Shown in pieces: positions 28,509 through 36,776 of a DNA stretch of 64,000 nt. The stretch comes from Candidatus Freyarchaeota archaeon (GTDB lineage: Archaea; Asgardarchaeota; Jordiarchaeia; Jordiarchaeales; Jordiarchaeaceae), in assembly GCA_030587365.1 (NCBI GenBank), contig JAUQZE010000018.1, positions 124,001 through 188,000 on the forward strand. The letters run 5' to 3'. The notes under the pieces are model-generated. The model made no database searches. It saw only the letters and a program-made list of their open reading frames with translations, and was not told the DNA's origin. A program made the translations under genes and the position numbers. Numbering within the stretch: the stretch's first letter is position 1; every line of letters starts with the position of its first letter.

Positions 28509-28540
28509 GATGTCATCAAATGATATCAATTAGTGACATC
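28509..28540. repeat. 13-nt iteron array 1 (GATRTC)
   Basis: GATGTC, GATATC and GACATC start at 28509, 28522 and 28535, exactly 13 bases apart. The array begins three bases after the hypF stop codon and lies just upstream of the next plus-strand gene. It is the left outermost of nine such arrays. Confidence 0.75.
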
Positions 28541-28577
28541 ACCATACATCATAAAAATGAAAAGAAGGGAGTATTAG

Positions 28578-29126
28578 ATGCTATCTAAAAATGAGAGTGG
28601 TTCAGAAAAACAAGATATTGAGAAAGTTCGAGAATATGTTGGGAATATACTAGCAGATCCTATTGTGAATAAACTGCTTAGTTCATCTAATATTACGCCA
28701 GTCCAATTTGAGACCCTTATGATTAATTTCCTACTGGACGAAGGCGCCGGCAAACCTGTAAAGTATAAGATTAAAGGATTCCTAAGAGCGCCAAGCAAAA
28801 AACGCAAACTTCGTGCATCATTAAAAACAAAAGGAGTTACAAGAGGCGCCTTCAGAAGAGTTCTAGGACAGGCCTGTGCCAACCTAATAAAAGCAATATA
28901 CTCTCTCGTATTATTAGGCTACGTTGGTATTCTAGACAGCCCAAGCTTACACCCCTATCTCGACATGTCCAACATTATAAGCAATTACATGGAACAGATG
29001 GAACTAAGTTACGGAAAGGAACAAAGCAAAGAGAAAAAAGCGGCACTCAAAATATTAGAAAAAAACTTACTAGATATGATCCAAAGATACGCGAATCCCT
29101 TCTTTCTAACCGGACGAAGCGGATAG
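28578..29126 (+). CDS. Putative DNA-binding protein of unknown family
   Basis: A 182-residue basic, helical protein. A central Lys/Arg-rich part (LRAPSKKRKLRASLKTKGVTRGAFRRVLGQACANLIKAIYSLVLLGYVGIL) looks like a helix-turn-helix followed by a hydrophobic helix, similar in feel to archaeal or plasmid DNA-binding proteins. I cannot name a family. An iteron array lies directly upstream, so it may bind these repeats or be controlled through them. There is no signal peptide and no Cys motif. Confidence 0.65.
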   Translation: MLSKNESGSEKQDIEKVREYVGNILADPIVNKLLSSSNITPVQFETLMINFLLDEGAGKPVKYKIKGFLRAPSKKRKLRASLKTKGVTRGAFRRVLGQACANLIKAIYSLVLLGYVGILDSPSLHPYLDMSNIISNYMEQMELSYGKEQSKEKKAALKILEKNLLDMIQRYANPFFLTGRSG

Positions 29127-29322
29127 TGCGTGGCCCGTTTTTCAGTTTTTCTTCACTTTGGTCCACAAACTTCTTTCGTAACCTGATAAACATTCTATCC
29201 TTATCATTTATAGCTGAGTTAGGGACCCACCGCTCTTTCGTCTCTTGCCTCAAAGAACATTTTACAGCTACCTCACTAAACTAAACTAACCCCTCAAATT
29301 ATATAAATATAAGAAAGAAGAA

Positions 29323-29354
29323 GATATCATAAAAAGATGTCAAAAAACGATATC
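29323..29354. repeat. 13-nt iteron array 2 (GATRTC)
   Basis: GATATC, GATGTC and GATATC start at 29323, 29336 and 29349, with exact 13-nt spacing. The array lies between two genes whose 3' ends face each other. Confidence 0.75.
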
Positions 29355-29378
29355 AAAATTAGGGATAATAAAAACGGT

Positions 29379-29846
29379 TTACGATTTTCGGGTAAGATTC
29401 TGTTTTTGCTCATCCAACAACTCAAAGAGCTTAAGAGAATCAAGTTCTTCCCTTGAAAACGCCTTTTCCATTTTCTCAAGAATAGCTATCCTACAAAAAA
29501 CAGTAGCTCCTCTTTCCCCAAATCTTCCTTTTAAAAAGTCCAAATAATTACTGGGCATCCTCACGTTAAAATTAGTATCTAGCCGAGTGTCAGGATCCTT
29601 TCTAACATAACGATAGACAATTTTCTCAACAATCTTAACGCCTTCAGGACCATGCTCTAGTCCAACCAATTCTCCGCTGGTAGTTAATCTACCAACAGTA
29701 TCTGAAGTTTTAGAAGCCGCAATTTCAACGCTTTCAGTACCAGAAGATTTAGAGACATCCTCTGCCGCCTGCTTCAGAGCTTCTTGTTCACGCGCTTTCT
29801 CAGCAATTTTAGTAAGCCTAGGCAAGATATCAACTCCTGAAACCAT
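29379..29846 (-). CDS. Small protein with possible ribbon-helix-helix-like C-terminal part
   Basis: A 155-residue protein. The first half is charged and low in hydrophobic residues, probably flexible. The second half contains NFNVRMPSNYLDFLKGRFGERGATVFCRIAILEKME, a strand followed by two helices that resembles a ribbon-helix-helix DNA-binding unit. The family is not recognised. Iteron arrays lie on both sides, and the AAA ATPase gene is upstream on the same strand. ATPase plus small DNA binder would fit a partition or replication module, but that is inference. Confidence 0.55.
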   Translation of the reverse strand: MVSGVDILPRLTKIAEKAREQEALKQAAEDVSKSSGTESVEIAASKTSDTVGRLTTSGELVGLEHGPEGVKIVEKIVYRYVRKDPDTRLDTNFNVRMPSNYLDFLKGRFGERGATVFCRIAILEKMEKAFSREELDSLKLFELLDEQKQNLTRKS

Positions 29847-29851
29847 TTTCT

Positions 29852-29937
29852 GATATCATTATTAAGATATCATTCATTGGATGTCAATATTAAGGTATCG
29901 GTTATAATGCTTTTATTAAATATTCTTTTTAGATATC
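29852..29937. repeat. Iteron array 3 (GATRTC, 14-nt phase)
   Basis: GATATC, GATATC, GATGTC and GGTATC start at 29852, 29866, 29880 and 29894, here at 14-nt steps, with a further GATATC at 29932. The array lies between the AAA ATPase stop and the start of the 155-residue gene, so it covers that gene's promoter region. Confidence 0.7.
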
Positions 29938-29944
29938 AGAATAG

Positions 29945-31006
29945 TTAATCTACTAACTTTTCTACAGGAGGCAAAGACTCGATTATCTCTTTGGTAATTC
30001 TTTCGCTTCGCCCCTCCTTGAAGTTTGAAGCGGCAATAAACACAGCCTGATTACAAAGCAAACGGATATCTCGCCCAACGCCATGACCCTTCTCCGTCAA
30101 AACAGTGACTGCATCCTCATCAAAAGGATAAATTTCAAAATTGTCCTCTTTAAAACCCGCCAGTTTTCCACTTGCCCAATATATTCTCCTTCCAATAAGT
30201 TCTCGAACCTTTTTTTTATCCAGTCTGTCGAGCTCAATTTCCCAGCAACGATCATAAAGATGAGGAACCCCCGCTTTTAACCCCAAGGCATGAGTCTTAG
30301 TTCCTGTCAGTATCAGCATACAAATCATCTGGTCTCTACTCTCAGGATCCAAAGCCTTTTTTTTCAGCCCGTTCAACTTATCCTTCGGTAATTGATAATT
30401 CGCAGAACTGGCATATTTCTTAAAATCAGATTCTTGGTTCAAAAGATAGTTATTAGCATCTTTCTGAGTTAAATCACCCAACTCCTTAATCTTAATAAAA
30501 ACCTCTGAATCATTATCACCAAAATCATCAATAAAAATCAGAGTCATCCAATTCGTTAAAAGAAAACGCACCATAATATCCTTCTTAATCAATGTGTAAA
30601 TATCCTCAGAACTCATTTTACTTGTGTATTTTACCTCCAACTTTTTGGCTATTACCTCTCCCATCTGACGCACAAACAATTTACTCTGATTCACCACTAT
30701 AGGGTTAAACAAGTACTCTGGATTCCCCTGCTTAGACAACTGAATAAGATCATTAAAAATCAGCTCCAAAAGCATAGTCTTACCCATACCGGGTTCTTCA
30801 CTCGTAATGAGGAGATGCCTTTCCTTCGCCTTTATATAATCATCAATCTCCAAAATTACATCGGTAGAAGCAACAAAAAGCTCAGGATCACTCAAGCGAA
30901 CCTTAGAAAAAGGATTCCACTTCCATCCAACACGCTCATAATAAGCATTCCTAGCCTCCGCCACAGAAGGATAAAGCTTACCAACAACACCAGACCTTTC
31001 TTCCAT
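29945..31006 (-). CDS. AAA+ ATPase (ExeA/Cdc6-like) of an accessory or origin region
   Basis: A 353-residue P-loop ATPase. Walker A is TSEEPGMGKTMLLELIF (about residues 70-86), Walker B LIFIDDFGDN, and a sensor-2-like GVGRDIRLLCNQAV lies near the C-terminus. The layout resembles Cdc6- or ExeA-type AAA ATPases of archaeal mobile elements, but the middle carries an insertion-rich helical stretch. The ATG at 31006 is chosen because GAGGTGG sits six bases upstream. A five-iteron array lies upstream of the gene. It may act in replication, partition or transposition; the choice cannot be made from sequence alone. Confidence 0.7.
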   Translation of the reverse strand: MEERSGVVGKLYPSVAEARNAYYERVGWKWNPFSKVRLSDPELFVASTDVILEIDDYIKAKERHLLITSEEPGMGKTMLLELIFNDLIQLSKQGNPEYLFNPIVVNQSKLFVRQMGEVIAKKLEVKYTSKMSSEDIYTLIKKDIMVRFLLTNWMTLIFIDDFGDNDSEVFIKIKELGDLTQKDANNYLLNQESDFKKYASSANYQLPKDKLNGLKKKALDPESRDQMICMLILTGTKTHALGLKAGVPHLYDRCWEIELDRLDKKKVRELIGRRIYWASGKLAGFKEDNFEIYPFDEDAVTVLTEKGHGVGRDIRLLCNQAVFIAASNFKEGRSERITKEIIESLPPVEKLVD

Positions 31007-31173
31007 GAGTACCACCTCTAAACTAAATGAGCTTCAACCATACAATAAAGACGAAACAACGCCCTTAGACAAGCTACCAAACGTTATTAATAAGATATTC
31101 AAATGGCTTCAAACTAGCTAACAGAATGAAATGCTATTAGGTAAATATTTTATTATTACTTATGATTGATAAA

Positions 31174-31224
31174 GATATCGAAATCAGATACTGATTTCAA
31201 AAAAAGATATCTGGAAGAGATATC
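31174..31224. repeat. 13-nt iteron array 4 (GATRTC)
   Basis: GATATC 31174, GATACT 31187, then GATTTC 31193, GATATC 31206 and GATATC 31219. The steps are 13 bases except for one phase break. The array is upstream of the AAA ATPase start. Confidence 0.7.
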
Positions 31225-32005
31225 AAAATACCAAGGCATAATAAAAAGCATATAAAAAATCTAGAAAAAAAGAATATCAATGATAGAAAACATAGTCAAA
31301 TAACCAAAAAAAGTGAACATTAAAAGAAACCACCGCCCAAAACTGTTAACCTGAAAGAAGCATAAATAAGCATACAATTCTTAAAACAGCAAAGCGTCAC
31401 ACTTGCTGGAATTATAATTTTCAGCATCGCCGGAGTAACTAGACTACTAATGCTCTTTTTAAAGACAAGGAAAAGATGGGGACCAGAGGTAAAAACGATA
31501 AGAATTGTAGATTTAGGGATATTTTTATCCTAGGCCAAAGTCCATTCTCAAATATCTACATGTCAAAATTACTAGTGAAAGCCATTATCTTGTTCACTAC
31601 GATTCGTTTTATGGAAAAGTAAAGATTAAAACTTGTTATTTTTGTTGATTTTTACTATTATTTTCCTTTTTACGATCTTTTTTGGTCTATCATCTCGGTG
31701 AATTTTGGTTAAAATTCCGGTTTTTATGTGGTTTTTAATATGTCCAGACTATCTGGATATTACTCTCTTTATAAAGTAAGCAGTTTTTAGGGGTTTCTGC
31801 TTGGACTGGTTCTCCGTATACACTTTTGTAAACATTTTTCTAAATTTTCTAGATAATTCTTTCAGATTAACGGCAATAGCGTTGATATTTTCCTGGACCA
31901 ATTTTCCAGCTTTTTTATATCAATTAAAGGAAACCAGGTTAACGCCTTTTATTTCCTGATCCTCCCGCCGATTTTTTATTCCTCTAATTGCTTAACATAA
32001 TTTTT

Positions 32006-32070
32006 GATATCAACTTAAGATATCAGATATCTGTATTAAATATCAGTATTTGATTACATTTTTTGATATC
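32006..32070. repeat. 13-nt iteron array 5 (GATRTC), longest
   Basis: Units start at 32006, 32019, 32026, 32039, 32052 and 32065. All steps are 13 bases except the extra 7-base step. The sequences are GATATC four times, with the degenerate AATATC and GATTAC. It lies in the gene-free region left of the origin boxes. Confidence 0.75.
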
Positions 32071-32214
32071 AATATTTTGTTTCTTTTTTTACTTATATTA
32101 GAATAAGGGGCGAAGAAAGTAAGAAAAAAATTTTCTTTTCCTGATTGATCCTACACAAGTTTTTGAATTAAGGGATAGAAAAAGTGGGAGAACCCTCAAT
32201 TATTGCTCTCTTTT

Positions 32215-32405
32215 CTGACACACCCCCAACCTTGAAGGTTGGGCTCTACGCCTCTCTATCATGGTTAGAATTGTGGGAAGTGTCACCGTCCAGTTAATAG
32301 CTTCTGCACATTTCCAGCCAAGTAAGCCCCATTATGCTCTTCCTCCTTTTTTTGGTATTTAAACCCCCGCATAATTAATTCCCAACCTTTTAAGCGTTGA
32401 TGAGT
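32215..32405 (-). mobile_element. Relic end of an IS605/TnpB-type element, copy 1
   Basis: On the minus strand the segment ends in a hairpin CCCAACCTT/AAGGTTGGG preceded by GAGGCGTAGAG, a typical right end of archaeal TnpB elements. It is recognisably similar, though diverged, to 39780-40015: both have a GGGC(T/A)TACTT stretch, then a GTTAAC-like segment, then GTGACAC. No transposase reading frame remains. Confidence 0.5.
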
Positions 32406-32543
32406 TTTTCTTAATCAATCTTTGTAAAAAGGACAGCACCGACAATAAGCAAAATTCCCAAAATAATAAAGGTCTCAAAGACGTCCCAATTCATAAAAAC
32501 AGCTCAACCTAGTCCATCGGTATAAACTGTTAATACTTGATAG

Positions 32544-32699
32544 TTTAGGATAATTTCTGGAACTACAGTAAACTACTGCGGTTACAACTACTGGATAAGC
32601 AACCTAGGTCATCATAGTCTCTGGATGGTCAAGAATAACATCACAATCATCGAGAACAACGTCTTCACAAATAACTACCAAGAAATCGGAGTATATTAA
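32544..32699 (+). pseudogene. Fragment of a beta-helix (NosD-like) surface protein
   Basis: A 51-codon open run without a start encodes GTTVNYCGYNYW followed by NNITIIENNVFTNNY, the Asn-rich repeat style of right-handed beta-helix proteins, and ends at TAA. It reads as the leftover C-terminus of a larger surface protein gene. Confidence 0.4.
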
Positions 32700-32756
32700 A
32701 GACTTAATTATCAGCACACACTATCATCGATATTAAATATCACCCACGAATATCTT

Positions 32757-32801
32757 GACATCAAAAATTGATGTTAGAAATTGATATCAAATACTGATGT
32801 C
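32757..32801. repeat. 13-nt iteron array 6 (GATRTC)
   Basis: GACATC 32757, GATGTT 32770, GATATC 32783 and GATGTC 32796, with exact 13-nt steps. The array is about 330 bases left of the first ORB box. Confidence 0.75.
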
Positions 32802-33127
32802 AATGTTTGGAATCGAAAATAGATAGCGTACGGGAGGGATACGGTGCTAGTTACCGGTTAAACATTGCTAGAAAAAAATATTGACATTGTAGATATAGAG
32901 TGTACATATCTAACATCCTTGAAAAAGAGAGTTACGAATATCTTAGTCTCGCTTTACTCCTTCCAGAATGTTTTTAGATTTTCATTTCTTTTGGCAAGAT
33001 CCTCGGGAATTAACGTAACGTCTTGAAAAGTTATAAGAAAATCAATCTAGTTACCAAAAAAATAGCTTGTAAAATCTTTTTTTGTGGGCCTGATGGAAAG
33101 TGATTCAAGAAAGATTTTTGAAAAGCA

Positions 33128-33148
33128 CCCCTTGATTTCCACTGGAAA
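33128..33148 (-). promoter_or_regulatory. Origin recognition box 1 (ORB-like)
   Basis: The minus strand reads TTTCCAGTGGAAATCAAGGGG, matching the archaeal ORB pattern of a TTCCAGTGGAAA core followed by a G string. It faces ORB 2, and an A+T-rich stretch lies between them. Orc1/Cdc6 binding is inferred from the consensus. Confidence 0.75.
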
Positions 33149-33304
33149 ATATTTAAAGTAGATCGCAAATTTTAATTGAAATAAATATTGAGTTTTTAAT
33201 CCAAAAACTTTGATAAACATATTTAAATATATGAAGAAATAATCAAAAACGGGGGGGTAGTTACTAAGTAACTAAATATAATCTTGCACAAATGTAGTTA
33301 CCAA

Positions 33305-33329
33305 TTCCAGTGGAAATGTTAGGGTAGGG
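33305..33329 (+). promoter_or_regulatory. Origin recognition box 2 (ORB-like)
   Basis: TTCCAGTGGAAATGTTAGGG, in the opposite orientation to ORB 1 and about 160 bases away. The pair brackets an A+T-rich stretch that would serve as the unwinding element, the standard architecture of an archaeal origin. Confidence 0.7.
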
Positions 33330-33385
33330 ATATTAATTCAACTTTTAAATAACGGGTAAATTTGTTAGAACATGTGTTCTAATTC

Positions 33386-33727
33386 TTATATTTTAACTTC
33401 ATCTTGTATTATAAATACTCGACACGAGATTATATCTTGGTATTTTCTGAAAAAGGAATTGTACTCTTCTGCATACTCTTCAGGAACTAGTATTGCACTG
33501 TCACCTGCTGCCTCGCACCCCTCATAGTCTAGTAAACCGGGTTGGTATTTAACTTTCCTTTTGTTCTTTGTTTTCCAGGCGTACTTGAAGCCGAATAACT
33601 CTTTATAAAACTTCATCCTCACTGGATCGTTTTTCTTGCCTGGAAGAATGTCATAGATATAAATGTACTTAATTTTTAAACCCTCTTTATAGTTTGTTCT
33701 TTCGTATGTATTTAGCTCTTTGCCCAT
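33386..33727 (-). CDS. Small protein overlapping the IS66 transposase end
   Basis: A 113-residue protein from the ATG at 33727, which overlaps the transposase gene end by 16 bases. The pattern IKYIYIYDILPG...RMKFYKELFGFKY...SAILVPEEYAEEYNSFFRKYQ...CRVFII reads as a ferredoxin-like fold with a Cas2/VapD flavour (YIYDI at the first strand), but there is no CRISPR nearby. The codon use is A+T rich, unlike the transposase. The function is unknown, and the family resemblance is tentative. Confidence 0.5.
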   Translation of the reverse strand: MGKELNTYERTNYKEGLKIKYIYIYDILPGKKNDPVRMKFYKELFGFKYAWKTKNKRKVKYQPGLLDYEGCEAAGDSAILVPEEYAEEYNSFFRKYQDIISCRVFIIQDEVKI

Positions 33728-35040
33728 GCTTTCGTTAAGTTTTCTGCCAGTGCTTTGTAGAGGTTGAGACCCTGCTGTTTCCACGTGGCCAGCATCGTCA
33801 TGATCGTCTCGTAGGTTCTGGTGCCCTTCCCATTCCTGAAGGTGCCGATGATTTTTCTCTGTACCACGCACTCTCTAAGGGCTCTCTCCGCCCTACCGTT
33901 TGTGGGCTCGACGCCGGGTGTGGTGAGGAAGGTGAACCAGTGGTCGGCGCCGTTCCTTATCTTTGCGGCGAACTTCCTAACCTCCTCTGTTTCGTAGTTT
34001 TTCTCCACCCAGTAGTTCATGGTTCTCCGGGCGTCCTCCACCAGATTCGCCATTACCTCTGGTGGGGGTCGGTCCTTGGGTAGGTTCTTGATGTGGTGGT
34101 AGAGTTCGTGGAGGGCTTCTGAGAGTGGCTTGGCTTCAGCTATATTCTCCGCGAGGTATTCCGCCTCTCTGAGGAGATGACTCCAGCACCGCTGGATGCG
34201 GGTGGTGAAGTTCAGGTACGACTTCCAGCCGTCACAGATGATGACGCCCTCAAAGTTTTCCCCCAGGATCTCTTCAAGAACCTTCTTGCCTCTGCTCTTC
34301 CGGATGGCGATGAGGGTCTCGCTGGGGGTTGTGAATACCCAGGTCCAGTGCCGCTTGCCGTCGACCTTAGCGCCAGTCTCATCCGCGTAGACCACGTCTG
34401 CGCAGCGTATTATCTGGAGGATTCTCTCGTACTCCGGCCTCAGCCAATCGCTTACGCGTCTCGTGAGGTCTAGGATTGTGGCGGGGGTCAGTGATATTCC
34501 GTGCTGCCTTTCTAAGGCCCATCCCACCTTCTGGATGGGCAGCCGATCCTCGAACTTCATAAGCGTGGTCTGGACGTACAGGTTTTTGCCGAACCTCCCT
34601 TCAGGTGGGCAGTCCGGGTGTCTCACGGCCACGTATCCGCCGCAACGGTCACACCTCCCCTCAAACTCCAGAAAGTCTATCACCGTCTTGGGGGAGGGAT
34701 TAGAGATTTCTTCAACTATGTGGTGTCTTACATGTGAAGGCCCACTAAGGTGTGCTCCACAGTGAGGGCAGTTCTCCCACTCTGGCTTCTCCACCACATC
34801 GGGTTTGGGGGCGGGCCTGGTTTTGCCCGGATGCCCCCGGGGTCGACCGGGAAACCTTTTCCCTAGGTTGTGGGAGTGAGGGTGTGTAGTAGGGTATCTG
34901 CGCCGCGAGGGTGGGGTGTGGGGGTTTTCGTAGAGCATCAACCGGCGTTTCAGCTGGGCGTTCTCCTCCCGCAGCTGGGCGTTCTCCTCGCTTAGGCGTT
35001 GGATTTCCTTCTGTAGCTCCTCGCAGTTCTGGCACACCAA
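33712..35040 (-). CDS. IS66-family transposase
   Basis: Complete transposase of 442 residues. The N-terminal leucine-zipper-like helix (LQKEIQRLSEENAQLREENAQL) is followed by a zinc-binding part (CPHCG, CDRCGG) and the DDE core with YADETGAKVDG, ICDGWKSYL and NGRAERALRE. The gene is visibly richer in G and C than everything around it, a sign of recent arrival from another host. It starts at TTG 35040. DUF2080 lies just upstream on the same strand. The insertion splits the origin-box region. Confidence 0.93.
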   Translation of the reverse strand: MVCQNCEELQKEIQRLSEENAQLREENAQLKRRLMLYENPHTPPSRRRYPTTHPHSHNLGKRFPGRPRGHPGKTRPAPKPDVVEKPEWENCPHCGAHLSGPSHVRHHIVEEISNPSPKTVIDFLEFEGRCDRCGGYVAVRHPDCPPEGRFGKNLYVQTTLMKFEDRLPIQKVGWALERQHGISLTPATILDLTRRVSDWLRPEYERILQIIRCADVVYADETGAKVDGKRHWTWVFTTPSETLIAIRKSRGKKVLEEILGENFEGVIICDGWKSYLNFTTRIQRCWSHLLREAEYLAENIAEAKPLSEALHELYHHIKNLPKDRPPPEVMANLVEDARRTMNYWVEKNYETEEVRKFAAKIRNGADHWFTFLTTPGVEPTNGRAERALRECVVQRKIIGTFRNGKGTRTYETIMTMLATWKQQGLNLYKALAENLTKAWAKS

Positions 35041-35068
35041 CCCCTTTCACAACCATCCCTTTTCTTTT

Positions 35069-35236
35069 TTAGGGGTCCAGTCGGACGACTCTGACCCTTT
35101 TTCCGACCCAGTCTTTGGGGACCAGGATTCTGGCTGAGGTGGCGCAGGGCTTGGCTACCTTCTCGACGACCTCGTAGCCCAGCATGGTGATCTCCATGGG
35201 CTTTTCGGCAACAGGTTTTTTCTCAGACATACCCAT
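35069..35236 (-). CDS. DUF2080 transposon-encoded protein
   Basis: A 55-residue protein with MEITMLGYEVVEKVAKPCATSARILVPKDWVGKRVRVVRLDP, the usual DUF2080 wording found next to archaeal transposases. It probably acts as an accessory or regulatory protein for the IS66 element. The ATG at 35236 or 35230 can serve as start. It is G+C richer than the host genes. Confidence 0.8.
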   Translation of the reverse strand: MGMSEKKPVAEKPMEITMLGYEVVEKVAKPCATSARILVPKDWVGKRVRVVRLDP

Positions 35237-35238
35237 CG

Positions 35239-35255
35239 TTGCAATAATATTGCAA
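35239..35255. promoter_or_regulatory. Inverted repeat TTGCAATA-A-TATTGCAA at the DUF2080 start
   Basis: A perfect 8-bp inverted repeat around one base, immediately upstream of the DUF2080 start. It is well placed for an operator controlling the transposon genes. The role is inferred. Confidence 0.45.
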
Positions 35256-35410
35256 TCATATTTATAAACTTTACGCCAATAAAGACCCAAACAAAAAGCT
35301 AAATACGTACGTTCTTTCTTTTTTATGTAGAGCCTTTTAAAATTTGATATGATGCGGATGTTTTTGTTGGAACACGTGTTCTAAACCTCTTAATTGATTC
35401 TAATACTTAT

Positions 35411-35442
35411 GATATCAAATGGTGACATCTAAAGTTGATATC
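35411..35442. repeat. 13-nt iteron array 7 (GATRTC)
   Basis: GATATC 35411, GACATC 35424 and GATATC 35437, exact 13-nt spacing, to the right of the IS66 insertion. Confidence 0.75.
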
Positions 35443-35647
35443 TTGAAATTCTGCTATAAAAGCCTTGTTTTCGCACCTCCTGGGACGATGTTTGAGTTAC
35501 TAAACAGGATTCTCCTTAGGATCTTCAGTATTAATGTCATTCACAATCGCCTCTTTATTTGTCAATCTAAAGGTAAAATAAGGCTAAAAATGGATTATTT
35601 TTAACAAAAGGCCAAAAATTTTGTGTTAATATCCTTTTTATTGCTTA

Positions 35648-35668
35648 CCCCTTTGTTTCCACTGGAAA
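35648..35668 (-). promoter_or_regulatory. Origin recognition box 3 (best match)
   Basis: The minus strand reads TTTCCAGTGGAAACAAAGGG with one more G, the closest match here to the archaeal ORB consensus including its G string. It has the same orientation as ORB 1. Confidence 0.78.
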
Positions 35669-35946
35669 ATGTTGTTAAAAATTCTTTTTTCTTCTTTTTT
35701 CTAACGGTGTTTTTGTGAATCTGTGAATATTAAAAAATATGGAAAAAAACCTTAATTTTTTATTTAAAGTTTATTTTTGACTCTTTTTTGGATTTTATTC
35801 GGTATTTTTCGGTTATTTTGGTAAAAATTATATTTTTATTTCCTTGTTTTCTTTATGATTTTCTTTTTGGCTGGTTCACAAATTTCTTATTCAAAGATAA
35901 TCTATATATACATGCGAATACAATTATTACCTTACCTTAATTTCGG

Positions 35947-36435
35947 GTGGAAAACTGTTTGCCTAAAAGAAAGTACAAGTTTGAAATTTCGGATTCCGAA
36001 ACAGATCGTAAATTAACGCTTACCCTAGAGGGCGACATTCCATCCCATTTAGCAGCCTCAATGATAGAGGAGCTATCTAAAAAATTTTCTTCGCCTGAGG
36101 TGGGACCCGAAATTTCTGGTGATAGGCCCGCAACTCCACCCTATATTGATTTGGAAACTCTCTCCATGAAGGAGAAGTTGGAGATTGTTTTATTGAAGTG
36201 TTTTAAGCACGGATGGTTCACTTCTAATGATGTTCAGGAGCAGTATATTAATCTCTTTAAAGAGGAAGTCCCTCTGAGTACTATGTCTACGTATCTTGCT
36301 AGAATCTATGATGAGAGTAAGGACTCCATGCTTGAGAGAACTGGTACTCGTAAACAGTATCGTTACCGTCTAAGAACTGAAAAAGTGAAGGATAGATTAG
36401 AGGCTATCTCTCAACTTGATTATCTCTTTAATTGA
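35947..36435 (+). CDS. Winged-helix-like protein upstream of orc1/cdc6
   Basis: A 162-residue protein. The N-terminal beta region (KYKFEISDSETDRKLTLTLEG) is followed by a flexible Pro-rich link and a C-terminal winged-helix-like part (LEIVLLKCFKHGWFTSNDVQEQYINLFKEEVPLSTMSTYLARIYD...RTGTRKQYRYRLR). It likely binds DNA. A TTG at 35959 preceded by GGGTGG is an equally good start and would give 158 residues. Iteron array 8 follows the stop codon directly. It is a candidate to bind the iterons. Confidence 0.6.
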   Translation: MENCLPKRKYKFEISDSETDRKLTLTLEGDIPSHLAASMIEELSKKFSSPEVGPEISGDRPATPPYIDLETLSMKEKLEIVLLKCFKHGWFTSNDVQEQYINLFKEEVPLSTMSTYLARIYDESKDSMLERTGTRKQYRYRLRTEKVKDRLEAISQLDYLFN

Positions 36436-36441
36436 ACTTTT

Positions 36442-36498
36442 GATATCTTCTTCTGGAATCTTTTTTTGACTACTTTATATGATATCTAAATTGATATC
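36442..36498. repeat. 13-nt iteron array 8 (GATRTC)
   Basis: Units lie in 13-nt phase at 36442 (GATATC), 36455 (degenerate), 36468 (GACTAC) and 36481 (GATATC), with a last GATATC at 36493. It follows the winged-helix gene and precedes orc1. Confidence 0.65.
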
Positions 36499-36572
36499 TT
36501 TTTAATGATTTCAGCATCCTGCGGCTGTTTTTTCGATTTTTTGTTATTATTCTTTCTGCGCAATCTTTATTA

Positions 36573-36591
36573 CCTTGATTTCCAATGGAAA
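36573..36591 (-). promoter_or_regulatory. Degenerate origin recognition box 4
   Basis: The minus strand reads TTTCCATTGGAAATCAAGG, one base off the ORB core and with a shortened G string. It lies about 180 bases upstream of orc1/cdc6, where self-regulation by Orc1 is common. Confidence 0.5.
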
Positions 36592-36681
36592 TTTTGCTGA
36601 TTCCATTCGTGGAGGATGGAATATTTTCTCAAAAGTTTATGTCGAAACGGTTTCTTATTCAGCTACTTAGCTCTCTGAGGT

Positions 36682-36776
36682 AACCATCAACTAACAGAGG
36701 TTGAAGTATACTAATTGGCGTAATACTAAGATTAAAGTTGAAATTGTAGCCATCAATTAACAGAGGTTGGAGTATG
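36682..36776 (+). repeat. Two imperfect 29-nt direct repeats before orc1/cdc6
   Basis: 36682-36710 and 36748-36776 share CCATCAA(C/T)TAACAGAGGTTG followed by (A/G)AGTAT, 66 bases apart. The second copy includes the orc1 ribosome site and start codon. Each contains CAAC...GTTG arms. It may be a translational or transcriptional control element, or the trace of a small duplication. Confidence 0.5.

Larger units (their letters stand above)
31007..33385. other. Long gene-poor region with iterons, ORB boxes and relics
   Basis: About 2.4 kb with no intact gene. It contains iteron arrays at 31174, 32006 and 32757, a decayed TnpB-element end near 32215-32405, a beta-helix gene fragment at 32544-32699, and two inverted origin boxes at 33128 and 33305 flanking a very A+T-rich stretch. 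A short open run with a membrane-like segment near 31390-31535 has no usable start. The overall look is an origin or replicon control region. Confidence 0.6.
35291..35946. other. A+T-rich gap holding iteron array 7 and ORB 3
   Basis: About 650 bases without a credible gene. It carries the iterons at 35411-35442 and an ORB box at 35648-35668 and is otherwise very T-rich. It is probably part of the origin, separated from ORB 1 and 2 by the IS66 insertion. Confidence 0.5.
36436..36773. other. Gap between the winged-helix gene and orc1/cdc6
   Basis: Contains iteron array 8, a degenerate ORB box (36573-36591) and a pair of 29-base direct repeats, the second of which runs into the orc1 start. It looks like a regulated promoter for orc1. 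Confidence 0.5.

Noticed and set aside
31390..31535. Small membrane protein gene
   Set aside because: The open run has a hydrophobic stretch but no ATG, GTG or TTG start in a usable place.
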